DNA of 64,000 nucleotides. Source: Azospirillum thermophilum. GTDB taxonomy: Bacteria > Pseudomonadota > Alphaproteobacteria > Azospirillales > Azospirillaceae. This document shows, in pieces, positions 52,483-63,010 of this stretch (position 1 is its first letter; each line of letters starts with the position of its first letter). A program made the position numbers and the translations under genes. Below the pieces are notes generated by a model. The model had not been told where the DNA came from. It saw only the letters and a program-made list of their open reading frames with translations, and did not search any database. The stretch spans positions 1,032,001-1,096,000 of the forward strand of contig NZ_CP029352.1 of NCBI RefSeq assembly GCF_003130795.1, given 5' to 3'.

Positions 52483-53652
52483 ATGCGGACTATTCGGCTC
52501 CTCACTCTCAAGAACTTGAAGCTCGGGCGTCTCGCCGCGGTGCTGGCGGCTGCCCTGGTCTTCGCCAGCATGCCCGCGACGGCCCAGATCACCCTGCGGC
52601 CGGCCTATGGCGAGAACACCCTCCTGGGGCCGCTCAAGGCTCATGGAGCGGTGATCTGGAACCACGGCCGCTCGGTCGACAGCGAGGACTCCGAAGCGCC
52701 GACGCCGCTCTACATGCGGACTTTCCGGGAGGCCGGGTGGGACGTCTTCCGGGTCGACCGCATGCGGGCGAGCGACACGCTGCCCAACAGCTCGCGGGCG
52801 CTGGCCGGCTACAGCGACAGCCTGAAGACCAGGGGGTACCGGCAGGTCGTTCTGACCGGGCAGTCCTTCGGGGCCTTCATCTCGCTGATGGCGGCCGGCC
52901 AGACCGATCGGGTGGATGCCGTCGTCGGCACCGCCCCCGCCGCCTACGGCAACTTCACCGAAGCCTACGACAGCTACCGGGAGAACGCCGGGCAGCTCTG
53001 GCCGATCCTGCGCAACGTCCGCAGCGCCCGGGTCATGCTGTTCTTCTTCCACGGCGACGACTTCGATCCGGGCGGGCGGGGGGAGCCGGCGCGCGGCATC
53101 CTCGCCGCCCGCGGGCTCGACCATCTCGTGGTCGACCAGCCGGCCCAGCTCGTCGGCCATGGCGCGGCCAACACCGGCCTGTTCGTCCGCCGCTTCGCCG
53201 GCTGCATCGTCCGCTTCGCCGAGGCGCCGCCGCGCGCCGGCGATCCGCCCTGCGACGAGAGCTGGGGCCGCACGCCGAGCAACGAGCTGCTGCAGGCCGC
53301 CCTTCCCGGCAGCGCCTCGGCCGGCGGGTCGCAGGCGACCTCCATGATCCGCCCCTTCGTCGGGCTGTGGTACGGCACCTACATCAACGGCCGCGAGGTC
53401 GCGCTGGCGGTGGACGGTACGGACGGCGACAGCATCACCGCCGACTATGTCCTCGGCCCCGGCGTCGACCCTGAGCAGAAGTTCGAGCGGGTCCGCCGCA
53501 AGGGCCGCATCGAGAACGGCGAGCTGGTCTTCGACGAGAACGGCCGCAACGTCCTGCGCTACCGCCTGCGGCCGGACGGCCGGATGACGGCCACCTGGCT
53601 GGACAAGGGCGGCAAGGGCCGGCTGGATACCGTCCTGCGCCTGGTCAACTGA
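52483..53652 (+). CDS. Exported alpha/beta-hydrolase-like protein
   Basis: A 389-residue protein with a signal peptide (LAAVLAAALVFASMPATAQ, cleavage near residue 36). Residues about 50-260 have a hydrolase fold: the first strand HGAVIWNHGRSVDSED, the nucleophile elbow VVLTGQSFGAFISLMA near residue 130, and a plausible catalytic His in VGHGAANTGLFV near 225. A C-terminal domain (about 290-389, WYGTYINGREVALAVDG) resembles a lipocalin-like beta barrel. The substrate is unknown. A shared terminator lies 18 bp after the stop. Confidence 0.75.
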   Translation: MRTIRLLTLKNLKLGRLAAVLAAALVFASMPATAQITLRPAYGENTLLGPLKAHGAVIWNHGRSVDSEDSEAPTPLYMRTFREAGWDVFRVDRMRASDTLPNSSRALAGYSDSLKTRGYRQVVLTGQSFGAFISLMAAGQTDRVDAVVGTAPAAYGNFTEAYDSYRENAGQLWPILRNVRSARVMLFFFHGDDFDPGGRGEPARGILAARGLDHLVVDQPAQLVGHGAANTGLFVRRFAGCIVRFAEAPPRAGDPPCDESWGRTPSNELLQAALPGSASAGGSQATSMIRPFVGLWYGTYINGREVALAVDGTDGDSITADYVLGPGVDPEQKFERVRRKGRIENGELVFDENGRNVLRYRLRPDGRMTATWLDKGGKGRLDTVLRLVN

Positions 53653-53670
53653 CCCGGGCGCACAGCAAAA

Positions 53671-53702
53671 CGGCCTTGCGTCCGGGTCGGGACGCAAGGC
53701 CG
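53671..53702. terminator. Bidirectional terminator
   Basis: A perfect 13-bp stem, CGGCCTTGCGTCC (53671-53683) with GGACGCAAGGCCG (53690-53702), between two convergent genes. The minus-strand tail is TTTTGCTG, so it serves the small minus-strand gene at least. Confidence 0.8.
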
Positions 53703-53727
53703 CAGCCTTGAGGGATCTAGCGGCGGA

Positions 53728-53931
53728 TCAGGCGCCGGCGGTGGCCAGCCGGAGGGCGAGGCCGCGGGCCTGCATCAGTTCGGCGCAGCGCTCGATCAGC
53801 CGGTCCCCGGCATAGACCGCCCAGCCGCTCTGGAACCCCGACTGCTCGTACTGCAGGTCCACCCGCCGGCCGGCCAGCTCGACGGCGTAGTGATGGGCGT
53901 TTTCTTTCGTCCAGGTCGGCTTCTGAGACAT
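53728..53931 (-). CDS. Small hypothetical protein
   Basis: A 67-residue soluble protein (TWTKENAHHYAVELAGRRVD, then QSGWAVYAGDRLIERCAELM). It has paired His residues near residue 13 and one Cys. No family is recognised. The ATG has only a weak GGTGAT site, but a good terminator and well-placed gap support it as a gene. Confidence 0.62.
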   Translation of the reverse strand: MSQKPTWTKENAHHYAVELAGRRVDLQYEQSGFQSGWAVYAGDRLIERCAELMQARGLALRLATAGA

Positions 53932-54037
53932 GATATCACCGGATTGGCATTCGATCTTTCCGAAGAATGCCCTGGGCCGGTTAACCGCTGGTTAAGCGGA
54001 CGGTCGCGGACCGGTCGCGAAAAAGAGAGGGCCCGGG

Positions 54038-54634
54038 TCAGCGCTGGCTCTGCCATTCCTCGCGCAGGATGGCGTAGAGCACATGGTCCCGCCACACCCC
54101 GTCGATGCGCAGATAGCCCCGCGCATAGCCTTCGTGGGTGAAGCCGACCTTTTCCAGCAGGCCGCGGCTCGGCTCGTTGGTCGGCAGGCAGGCGGCCTCC
54201 ACCCGATGCAGGCCGAGCTGGCCGAAGGCGAACTCCAGCACCAGCCGCGTCGCGCCGGAGATGAAGCCGCGCCGGGCATGGGGCTGCCCGACCCAGTAGC
54301 CGAGCGTCCCCATCTGGGCCACGCCGCGCCGGACGTTGGTCAGGCCGAGGCCGCCGACCAGCGCGTCGGTCTCCCGCTCGAAGACGAGGAAGCTGTAGCC
54401 GAGATCGTCCCGCCATTCCTGGGCCTGCCGCCGCAGCCGGCGGCCGAAGGCCGTCCGGGTCAGGGCATCGGCCGGCCAGGTCGGCTCCCACGGCGTCAGG
54501 AAGCCGCGCGACACCGACCGCAGGTCCGCCCATTCCCGCCAGTCGCGCGGGAGCGGCGGGCGGATATAGCAGGTGGGACCGTCCAGTCGGACGGCCGGCG
54601 GACCGATCAGGCCACTGCCCAGCAGACGGATCAT
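54038..54634 (-). CDS. RimJ/RimL-type GNAT N-acetyltransferase
   Basis: A 198-residue GNAT protein. The N-terminal TCYIRPPLPRDWREWADLR and WEPTWPADALTRTAFGRRLR, the GYWVGQPHARRGFISGATRLV acetyl-CoA region near residue 118 and EAACLPTNEPSRGLLEKVGF near 150 are typical of RimJ-type enzymes that acetylate ribosomal-protein N-termini. In other species this gene often follows an M16 peptidase as here (12-bp gap). ATG 54634 is preferred over a TTG two codons earlier. Confidence 0.88.
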   Translation of the reverse strand: MIRLLGSGLIGPPAVRLDGPTCYIRPPLPRDWREWADLRSVSRGFLTPWEPTWPADALTRTAFGRRLRRQAQEWRDDLGYSFLVFERETDALVGGLGLTNVRRGVAQMGTLGYWVGQPHARRGFISGATRLVLEFAFGQLGLHRVEAACLPTNEPSRGLLEKVGFTHEGYARGYLRIDGVWRDHVLYAILREEWQSQR

Positions 54635-54646
54635 CGGCAACCGGCC

Positions 54647-55906
54647 TCAGGACAGACGTGCGGCAATGCGGTCATAATCCTCCAGCCGCCCGACGGGGCC
54701 GATGGCGGCGACGGTCGGCCGGCTGGCCCGCAGCCGCTCGGCGGCGGCGACGACGGCGGCGCGGTCGACGGCGTCGATCTTGCGCACGATCTCCTCGACG
54801 GGAACCGGACGATCGTAGATCAGCAACTGCTGGCCGAGCTGCTCGCAGCGGGACATGCTGCTTTCCAGCGACATCAGCGTCCCGGCCTTGAGCTGGGCGC
54901 GGGCACGGGCGACCTCCTCCTCCGTCACGGTCGCGCCGACCTTGACGATCTCGTCGCAGACCACCGGCAACAGCTCCGTCGCCTCCTCCTCGCCGGTGCC
55001 GGCATAGACGCCGAACAGGCCGCCGTCGCCATAGCCGCCGGTGAAGGTGTAGATGGAGTAGACGAGCCCGCGCTTCTCCCGCACCTCCTGGAAGAGGCGG
55101 GAGGACATGCCGCCGCCCAGCAGGGTGGACAGGACGGAGTGGGCGTAGAAGTCCGGGTCATGGACCCCGACCCCGTCGAAGCCGAGCACGAGGTGAAGCT
55201 GCTCCAGGTCCCGGATCTCGCGATAGTCGCCGCCGGCATAGCGCGCCGGCTCCACCGGCCCGGCCGGGCGGTCGGACAGGCCTGAGAAGGCCTTCTCCGC
55301 AAGCTCCACCATCCGGTCGTGCTCGATCCGGCCGGCCGCCGCCAGCACCAGGCTGGGACCGCCGTAATTGCCGTGGATGTAGTCGATCAGCGCCGAGCGC
55401 GGCAGCGCCCCGACGATCTCCGCCGATCCGAGCACCGGCCGCCCGATGGCCTGGTTCGGATAGGCGGTGGCCTGGAAATGGTCGAAGATGATGTCGTCGG
55501 GGGTGTCGACCGACTGGCCGATCTCCTGCAGGACGACGGCGCGCTCGCGCCCCAGCTCCTCCTCGTCCAGCGCCGAGTTCTGCAGCATGTCGGCGATCAG
55601 GTCGACCGCCAGCGCCGTATCCTCGTGCAGGACCTTGGCGTAATAGGCGGTCTGCTCCCGCGTCGTGTAGGCGTTGAGCTGGCCGCCGACATTCTCGATC
55701 TCCTCGGAGATGCGGAAGGCGCTGCGCCGCTCGGTCCCCTTGAAGAGCATATGCTCGACGAGATGGGCGACGCCGTTGACCTCCGCCGTCTCGTTCCGGG
55801 TCCCGACGCCCACCCAACAGCCGAGCGAAACCGACTGCACGTCCGGCATGCTGTCGGTGGCGACGCGCAGGCCGTTCGGCAGCGTGGTCACACGCACGGA
55901 ACTCAT
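54647..55906 (-). CDS. M16-family zinc peptidase (processing-peptidase-like)
   Basis: A 419-residue M16B metallopeptidase, related to the beta subunit of mitochondrial processing peptidase. The inverted zinc motif HLVEHMLFKGT (His-x2-Glu-His) lies near residue 48, with the distal Glu in the EEELGRERAVVLQEIGQS helix near 125. The second half holds the GGGMSSRLFQEVREKRGLVYSI substrate region near 275. It has no signal peptide. ATG 55906 overlaps the thrC stop (ATGA); thrC-M16 is a common pairing in Rhodospirillales and Rhizobiales. Confidence 0.93.
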   Translation of the reverse strand: MSSVRVTTLPNGLRVATDSMPDVQSVSLGCWVGVGTRNETAEVNGVAHLVEHMLFKGTERRSAFRISEEIENVGGQLNAYTTREQTAYYAKVLHEDTALAVDLIADMLQNSALDEEELGRERAVVLQEIGQSVDTPDDIIFDHFQATAYPNQAIGRPVLGSAEIVGALPRSALIDYIHGNYGGPSLVLAAAGRIEHDRMVELAEKAFSGLSDRPAGPVEPARYAGGDYREIRDLEQLHLVLGFDGVGVHDPDFYAHSVLSTLLGGGMSSRLFQEVREKRGLVYSIYTFTGGYGDGGLFGVYAGTGEEEATELLPVVCDEIVKVGATVTEEEVARARAQLKAGTLMSLESSMSRCEQLGQQLLIYDRPVPVEEIVRKIDAVDRAAVVAAAERLRASRPTVAAIGPVGRLEDYDRIAARLS

Positions 55907-57315
55907 GCCGCCTCCCGGGCGGCACGGGCACGGGCGGCGACGAACTCCTGGACCGCGGCCAGATCGTTCGGCAGGTCGGACAGGCGCTCCTCCCGCTCGT
56001 AGAGGTCGGCGAGCCGCGGCGGCAGGGCCGGCCGGCGGCCGGTCGCCTTCTCCACCGCGTCGGGGAACTTGGCAGGGTGGGCGGTGGCCAGGACGACCAT
56101 CGGGACCGTCGGGTCGGTGGCGATGCCGCGGGCCGACGCCACGCCGACCGCCGTGTGCGGGTCGAGCAGATAGCCGCTCTCCTCCCACACCGCCTTGACG
56201 GTGGCGAGCGTCGCGTCCTCGTCCACGCGGTTGCCGGCGAAGATCGCCAGCGCCCGGTCGAGCTGGGCCTGCGTCACCTCGAACCGGCCCTCCGCCCGGA
56301 AGCGGTTGAGCGCCGCGGTCACGGCGGCGCCGTCGCGGTCCAGCAGGTCGAACAGCAGCCGCTCGAAGTTGGAGGAGATCTGGATGTCCATGCTGGGGCT
56401 GATGGTCGGCACCACCGGCGCCGCGGTCATCGCCCCGCTGGCGAAGAAGCGCGCCAGGATGTCGTTGGAGTTGGAGCCCACCACCAGCGTCTCGATCGGC
56501 AGCCCCATGGCGCGGGCGCCATAGCCGGCATAGACGTTGCCGAAATTGCCGGTCGGCACGGTGAAGGCGACCTTGCGGTCCGGCGCGCCGAGCGCCACGG
56601 CGGCGACGAAGTAATAGACGATCTGGGCCATGATGCGGGCCCAGTTGATCGAGTTGACCGCCGACAGCCCCATCCGGTCACGGAAATCCGTGTCGTTGAA
56701 CATCGCCTTCACGAGGTCCTGGCAATCGTCGAAGGTGCCGGCCAGCGCGATGTTGTGGACGTTGGAGGACAGCACGCTGGTCATCTGCCGGCGCTGCACT
56801 TCGGAGGTCCGGCCCTTCGGATGCAGGATGAAGATGTCGATGTTGGCGCGGTCGCGGCAGGCTTCGATGGCGGCGGAGCCGGTGTCGCCGGAGGTGGCGC
56901 CGACGATGGTCACGCGCTGCCCGCGCTTGGCCAGCACATGGTCGAACAGGCGGCCGAGAAGCTGCAGCGCCACGTCCTTGAAGGCGAGGGTCGGCCCCTG
57001 GAACAGTTCCAGCACCCAGTTGCGCTGGTCGAGCTGGACCAGCGGGGTCACGGCGGCATGGTCGAAGGTGGCGTAGGCGTCCTTGACGATGGCGCGGAAC
57101 TCGTCCTCGGCGATGGCGCCGCCGAGGAAGGGCAGCATGACGCGGACGGCGACCTCGCTGTAGGGCAGCCCGCGCATGGCGCGGATGTCGTCCTCGGTGA
57201 AGCGCGGCCAGCTCTTCGGCACATAGAGCCCGCCGTCGCGGGCCAGACCGGCCAGAAGAACGTCTTCGAACCCAAGGACCGGGGCCGCGCCCCGCGTGCT
57301 GACGTACTGCACCAC
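55903..57315 (-). CDS. thrC: Threonine synthase
   Basis: A 470-residue, PLP-dependent enzyme converting O-phosphohomoserine to threonine. The N-terminal QYVSTRG motif, the PLP Lys in GPTLAFKDVALQ near residue 114, TIVGATSGDTGSAA near 140 and the phosphate-binding VPTGNFGNVYAGY near 265 are all present. GTG 57315, five or six bases after GGAG, is the likely start; a GTG at 57321 overlaps that site. The region upstream carries paired inverted repeats that may regulate it. Confidence 0.95.
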   Translation of the reverse strand: MVQYVSTRGAAPVLGFEDVLLAGLARDGGLYVPKSWPRFTEDDIRAMRGLPYSEVAVRVMLPFLGGAIAEDEFRAIVKDAYATFDHAAVTPLVQLDQRNWVLELFQGPTLAFKDVALQLLGRLFDHVLAKRGQRVTIVGATSGDTGSAAIEACRDRANIDIFILHPKGRTSEVQRRQMTSVLSSNVHNIALAGTFDDCQDLVKAMFNDTDFRDRMGLSAVNSINWARIMAQIVYYFVAAVALGAPDRKVAFTVPTGNFGNVYAGYGARAMGLPIETLVVGSNSNDILARFFASGAMTAAPVVPTISPSMDIQISSNFERLLFDLLDRDGAAVTAALNRFRAEGRFEVTQAQLDRALAIFAGNRVDEDATLATVKAVWEESGYLLDPHTAVGVASARGIATDPTVPMVVLATAHPAKFPDAVEKATGRRPALPPRLADLYEREERLSDLPNDLAAVQEFVAARARAAREAA

Positions 57316-57495
57316 AGACACTCCGCGAGATTTAGGCGGTCATAGTTAGCGAGGACCCCCAATCCACGCAAGCCTTGCAGGGGCTTGCCGCTCCCGGCCC
57401 ACGGGAGGGGACGGTATGCGCAGGCCGCCGGGCGACCGAACCGGCGGCCGAACCGGCGGACGTGGCGGAAGTGGCGGAAGTGGCGGGATCAGGCG

Positions 57496-57525
57496 CATTG
57501 TGCGGTGATCATCCGGCGCACAATT
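57496..57525. repeat. Inverted repeat CATTGTGC-N14-GCACAATT
   Basis: Left arm 57496-57503, right arm 57518-57525, with a TGATCA palindrome inside the 14-nt spacer. It matches the 41908-41937 element in arm sequence and spacer length. Confidence 0.6.
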
Positions 57526-57584
57526 CGACAGATGCCGCCTTCTCCTTCCATTTCAACCGGTTGCCGCGATCGACCGTACACGGT

Positions 57585-57607
57585 CATTGTGCATCCCCGG
57601 CACAATG
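57585..57607. repeat. Inverted repeat CATTGTGC-N7-GCACAATG
   Basis: Perfect 8-bp arms at 57585-57592 and 57600-57607 around ATCCCCG. Same architecture as the 41825-41847 element. It lies 59 bp from the N14 element, against 60 bp between the pair at 41.8 kb. Confidence 0.7.
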
Positions 57608-57674
57608 GCCGGACGGCCGCCCGCCGGATGCCGCCCCGAGGATAGCAGGCGCGCGGTACGGAGCAAGAACGCGG

Positions 57675-59163
<1,489 letters not shown>

Positions 59164-59167
<4 letters not shown>

Positions 59168-59910
59168 ACGGTTTGCCCGTCCTTGTGGTGGCCGTTCCTG
59201 CCGTCCGGCGCCGCGCCGGACCGCCGTTGCGAGAGGACGTAGACCGCGATCAGCGTGACCGCAAGGCCATACCAGGTCAGCGCATAGTGCAGGTGGTTGT
59301 TGGGCAGCTCGACCCGCGGCGCGATGCCGGCCGGCAGCCCGCCGGGGCTCTGGCCGGGCAGCGCCTCCACCACCAGCGGCGGCACGGCGGGCAGCCCGAC
59401 GGCGGCCGCCATGGCGGGCGGATCGAGGCGGCGCCAGACGTCGGCGCCGGGGCTGTTGTCGGGCTGGAACAGGCCGGACGGCGGCGGCAGGCGGACGGTG
59501 CCGCGGATCGTCACCGGCCCGCTCCCCTGTCCCTGTGCACGGCTGACGGCGGCGCGGCGGTCCATCGGAACGAAGCCGCGGTTGACCAGCAGGACGGCGC
59601 CGTCGTCCCGCCGCAGCGGGGTCACCACCTCGTAACCGGCCTGCCCCTGGTGCGGGCGGGCGAGGAGGAGGAGTTCCTTGTCGTGCAGGAAGCGGCCGGA
59701 GACGGTGACCTGGCGGAACTCCCACTCCGCCGGGTCGTCGAGCGTCGCCGGCAGCGGGACGGGGGCCGCAGCCGCCCGCTGCTCCACCCGCTCGATCAGT
59801 TCCGCCTTCCAGCCCAGGCGATGGAGCTGCCAGGTGCCGAGCCCCAGCATGGTGAGGACGGCCGGAATGGTGATGAAGGTGGCGCGCAGGGTCGGGCGGA
59901 AGGAGGCCAT
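59164..59910 (-). CDS. SURF1-family cytochrome oxidase assembly protein
   Basis: A 248-residue inner-membrane protein with one helix at each end (about 10-28 and 212-232) and a periplasmic domain between, the SURF1/Shy1 plan. Typical segments: GLGTWQLHRLGWKAELI near residue 22, FLHDKELLL, LLVNRGFVPMDRR near 108 and PNNHLHYALTWYGLAVTL near 203. SURF1 helps insert haem a into subunit I. It lies after DUF983 in the oxidase operon, and its stop overlaps the carboxypeptidase start. Confidence 0.93.
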
Positions 59911-59930
59911 GGCGGTCGGACGAAGGCCGC

Positions 59931-60311
59931 TCAGGCCTTCGGCCCCTCTTCGAGGTCGCTGCGGCGGTAACGGTACTGGAGCGCGACCACGTAGGCCTTG
60001 GCCGGCCGCAGCATGCCGAGCGTCAGGCCCAGCACGACGACGCTCCAGACGATCGTGTGAAGCCACAGCGGCCAGTTGACGGTCATCGACACCCAGAGTG
60101 CCACGGGCACCACCAGGAAGCCCAGGATGAAGATCAGGAACACGGCCGGCCCGTCGCCGCTGTCCTGCCGGGCGAGGTCCAGTCCGCAGACCGCGCAGCG
60201 GTCCGCCACGGTGAGGAAGCCGCGGAACAGCTTCCCCCGGCCGCAGCGCGGGCAAGCGCAGCGCAGGCCCGCGGTGAAGGGGGAAACACGAGGGTAATGG
60301 GTTTCGGTCAA
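59931..60311 (-). CDS. DUF983 family membrane protein
   Basis: A 126-residue protein with two C-x2-C pairs (CACPRCGRGKLFRGF and CAVCGLDLARQDSGDGPAVF), likely binding a metal, followed by two membrane helices (about 55-77 and 82-102). The family is regularly found between coxIII and SURF1, as here, suggesting a role in oxidase assembly that has not been defined. The start appears to be TTG 60311, after AGGGGACA; no ATG or GTG is available. Confidence 0.87.
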   Translation of the reverse strand: MTETHYPRVSPFTAGLRCACPRCGRGKLFRGFLTVADRCAVCGLDLARQDSGDGPAVFLIFILGFLVVPVALWVSMTVNWPLWLHTIVWSVVVLGLTLGMLRPAKAYVVALQYRYRRSDLEEGPKA

Positions 60312-60346
60312 ACCATGTCCCCTGCTGCCTGTTCCGCGGCGGCCGC

Positions 60347-61219
60347 TCAGTGGCCGGGCGTGCCGCCCATGCCGCCCCACCAGTAGACGGACACGAACAG
60401 GAACAGCCACACCACGTCGACGAAGTGCCAGTACCAGGCCGCCGCCTCGAAGCCGAAATGGCTGCGCGGGGTGAAGTGGCCCTTCAGGGTGCGGATCCAG
60501 CAGACCGCCAGGAAGATGGTGCCGACCAGCACATGGAAGCCGTGGAAGCCGGTCGCCATGTAGAAGGTCGAGGGATAGATGCCGTCGGTGAACTTGAACT
60601 CGGCATGGGCGTACTCGTAGCCCTGGAAGAAGGTGAACATCGCGCCGAGCAGGACGGTGATGCCCAGCGCCTTGGCGGCCTGCCGGTTGTTGCCCTCGAT
60701 GATCTCGTGGTGCGCCCAGGTGACGGTGACGCCCGACAGCAGCAGGATCAGCGTCATCATCAGCGGCATGTGGAACGGGTCGATCGTCGCGATCGAAGGC
60801 GGCGGCCAGACGCCGTCCGGGTTGGCCGGCGACACCTTGGGGAACAGCGAGGCGTCGAAGAAGGCCCAGAAGAAGGCGGCGAAGAACATCACCTCCGACG
60901 CGATGAACAGGGCCATGCCGTAGCGCAGGCCGATCTTCACCACCGGGGTGTGCGCCTTCTCCACCACCGCCTCGCGGATGATGTCGCGCCACCAGCCGAA
61001 CATGACGCCGAGGACGGCGAGCAGGCCGAGGACCAGCAGGAAGGCTCCGCCGTCGTGCATGTAGACGACCATCCCGGTCGCCAGCAGGCCGCCGGCGAAG
61101 GCGCCGAGCAGCGGCCAGGGGCTGGGCCTCAGCAGATGGTAGGGATGCGGAATCCCCTCGACCGGCGCGTGGCCGGATGGCTCGTGATGCGCAAGGTTCC
61201 CGTGCGTGATGTCGGCCAT
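60347..61219 (-). CDS. ctaE: Cytochrome c oxidase subunit III
   Basis: A 290-residue protein with seven membrane helices, completing the aa3-type oxidase core. Typical segments: the N-terminal HPYHLLRPSPWPLLGAF, the MFFAAFFWAFFDASLFP helix with the conserved Glu just before it (ASEVMFF), TVTWAHHEIIEGN, GFHGFHVLVG and the C-terminal AAWYWHFVDVVWLFLF. It sits in the order ctaG-ctaE-DUF983-SURF1. Confidence 0.96.
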   Translation of the reverse strand: MADITHGNLAHHEPSGHAPVEGIPHPYHLLRPSPWPLLGAFAGGLLATGMVVYMHDGGAFLLVLGLLAVLGVMFGWWRDIIREAVVEKAHTPVVKIGLRYGMALFIASEVMFFAAFFWAFFDASLFPKVSPANPDGVWPPPSIATIDPFHMPLMMTLILLLSGVTVTWAHHEIIEGNNRQAAKALGITVLLGAMFTFFQGYEYAHAEFKFTDGIYPSTFYMATGFHGFHVLVGTIFLAVCWIRTLKGHFTPRSHFGFEAAAWYWHFVDVVWLFLFVSVYWWGGMGGTPGH

Positions 61220-61241
61220 CGTCTCTCAACCCCACATGTCG

Positions 61242-61859
61242 TTAGTTCGTCGCGGTCGTCTTCGGTGCCGCCTTTTGATCGTTCGCCTGCTGCGCCGCCT
61301 GCTGCTGCGCCAGGACGGCGTCGCTGTCCTTGGCGCGGAAGAAGGTGTAGGACAGGGTGATGGTGGTGACGTCCTCCATGTTCGGATCGTCGTTCATCGC
61401 CGGATCGACGAAGAAGGCGACCGGCATGTCCACCGACTGCCCCGGCTGCAGGACCTGCTCGGTAAAGCAGAAACACTGGATCTTGTTGAAGTACGCCCCC
61501 GCCTTGTCGGGCGTGACGTTGAAGACCGCCGTGCCGACGGTGGGGCGGGAGCCCCTGTTCTCCGCCTGGTAGGCGGCGAAGCCCATCTCGCCCAGCTTCA
61601 GCGTCACCTCCCTCTGCTCGGGCCGGAAGCCCCAGGAAAGGCCGCCGTTGACGTCGGCGTTGAAGCGGACCGTGACCTTGCGGTCGAGCACGCGGCCGGG
61701 CGCCGCCTCCGCCCGCTGGGTGGTGCCGCCGAAGCCGGTGACCCGGCAGAACAGCGAATAGAGCGGCACCGAGGCATAGGCCAGCCCGACCATCCCGGCC
61801 ACGATCCCGAGGAGGGAGACGAGGACGATCCTGTTCCGGCGACGGGTCTGGTCGTTCAT
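61242..61859 (-). CDS. ctaG: Cytochrome c oxidase assembly protein CtaG (Cox11)
   Basis: A 205-residue protein with an N-terminal anchor (IVLVSLLGIVAGMVGLAYA) followed by VPLYSLFCRVTGFGGTTQ and a periplasmic immunoglobulin-like domain. The copper-binding motif CFCF lies in YFNKIQCFCFTEQVLQPG near residue 126. It delivers copper to the CuB centre of subunit I. The C-terminal 25 residues are Ala/Gln-rich and disordered. Confidence 0.95.
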   Translation of the reverse strand: MNDQTRRRNRIVLVSLLGIVAGMVGLAYASVPLYSLFCRVTGFGGTTQRAEAAPGRVLDRKVTVRFNADVNGGLSWGFRPEQREVTLKLGEMGFAAYQAENRGSRPTVGTAVFNVTPDKAGAYFNKIQCFCFTEQVLQPGQSVDMPVAFFVDPAMNDDPNMEDVTTITLSYTFFRAKDSDAVLAQQQAAQQANDQKAAPKTTATN

Positions 61860-61888
61860 CCCGATGATCCCTCCCTGGACCGGGCGGC

Positions 61889-62023
61889 TCAGCCGCCGCT
61901 CATCCGCACGACGGTGATGCCGTAGAACAGCGCCACCAGGGCCAGCAGCGCGAAGAGCACCGCCAGGTTGCGGCCGCGCAGGCGGCGCAGCCGTTCGCGT
62001 TCGTTGTCGTCCATCGCCGTCAT
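61889..62023 (-). CDS. Short single-helix membrane protein of the oxidase operon
   Basis: A 44-residue protein with a charged N-terminus ([15 protein letters not shown]), one helix ([20 protein letters not shown]) and a short tail. Such peptides are regular members between ctaB and ctaG in Alphaproteobacteria (called CoxF-like in some). GGAGGTGGGG precedes ATG 62023, which overlaps the ctaB stop by four bases. Its function is unproven. Confidence 0.83.
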   Translation of the reverse strand: MTAMDDNERERLRRLRGRNLAVLFALLALVALFYGITVVRMSGG

Positions 62024-62919
62024 GCCCCACCTCCGCTGATCAGCCGCTCGCCGACCAGCAGGGCGAACAGCAGGAAGAGATACAGGATCGAGAAGCCGAA
62101 CATCCGCTTGGCCGGGCGGTCGTCGGTGGCGCGCAGGACGCGCAGCGCACAGCCGACGAACATCAGCCCGAGCAGGGTGGAGCCGGCGAGATAGGCCGGG
62201 CCGGCGATCCCGACGAAGGCCGGGGCGGCCGCCACCGGCAGCAGCAGCAGCGTGTAGAGCAGCATCTGCCGCTTCGTCGCCTCCGGCCCCGCCACCACCG
62301 GCATCATCGGCACGCCGGCGCGGGTGTAGTCGCCGTTGCGGAACAGGGCGAGCGCCCAGAAATGCGGCGGCGTCCACAGGAAGATCAGCAAAAACAGCAG
62401 GATCGACGGCAGGTCGACCGAGCCGGTGACCGCCGCCCAGCCGATCATCGGCGGGAAGGCGCCGGCCGCCCCGCCGATCACGATGTTCTGCGGCGTGCGC
62501 CGCTTCAGCCACATCGTGTAGACGAAGACGTAGAAGCCGATGGTCAGCGCCAGCAGCGCCGCCGCCGTCCAGTTGACCGCCAGCCCCATCAACAGCGTGG
62601 AGGCGGCGGACAGCACGACGCCGAAGCCCAGCGCCTCCTCCGCGCCGACGCGGCCGGAGGGGATCGGCCGCTTCGCCGTGCGCGCCATCACCGCGTCGAT
62701 GTCGCGGTCGTACCACATGTTGATCGCCCCCGACGCCCCGGCGCCCACCGCGATGCACAGCACGGCGACACCCGCGAGCAGCGGATGCAGGTGGCCCGGC
62801 GCCAGCACCAGGCCGGCGAGGCCGGTGAACACCACCAGCGACATGACCCGCGGCTTCAGCAGTTCCAGATAGTCGCCGACCGAAGCTCCCGGGACCCGGT
62901 CCAGTGTCAGGTCCGTCAT
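62020..62919 (-). CDS. ctaB: Protohaem IX farnesyltransferase (haem O synthase)
   Basis: A 299-residue UbiA-superfamily prenyltransferase of the inner membrane, making haem O from haem b for the oxidase. The first Asp-rich motif is [13 protein letters not shown] near residue 68; the second region ([18 protein letters not shown], near 170) holds the TPPHFW block specific to CtaB. About nine helices. ATG 62919 is preceded by GGAGGGGAAG. Confidence 0.96.
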   Translation of the reverse strand: MTDLTLDRVPGASVGDYLELLKPRVMSLVVFTGLAGLVLAPGHLHPLLAGVAVLCIAVGAGASGAINMWYDRDIDAVMARTAKRPIPSGRVGAEEALGFGVVLSAASTLLMGLAVNWTAAALLALTIGFYVFVYTMWLKRRTPQNIVIGGAAGAFPPMIGWAAVTGSVDLPSILLFLLIFLWTPPHFWALALFRNGDYTRAGVPMMPVVAGPEATKRQMLLYTLLLLPVAAAPAFVGIAGPAYLAGSTLLGLMFVGCALRVLRATDDRPAKRMFGFSILYLFLLFALLVGERLISGGGA

Positions 62920-63010
62920 CGTCGCTTCCCCTCCTCCTGTCGTCACGTCCGGTTCTCCGCCGCGGGCCGGGGTCGGGACGGACCCGGCCCGGCCGCGGCG
63001 GAGCGCCTTG

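Larger units (their letters stand above)
57316..57674. other. thrC upstream region with inverted and tandem repeats
   Basis: 359 bp between the carboxypeptidase stop and thrC, both read on the minus strand. It contains imperfect tandem repeats of GAACCGGCGG and GTGGCGGAA (57437-57487) and two TTGTGC-type dyads, listed separately, as well as GACCG-TACA-CGGTC (57572-57585). No gene is credible here. Confidence 0.5.

Noticed and set aside
57437..57487. CRISPR or minisatellite
   Set aside because: The units are only 9-12 bp, imperfect, few, and have no spacers.
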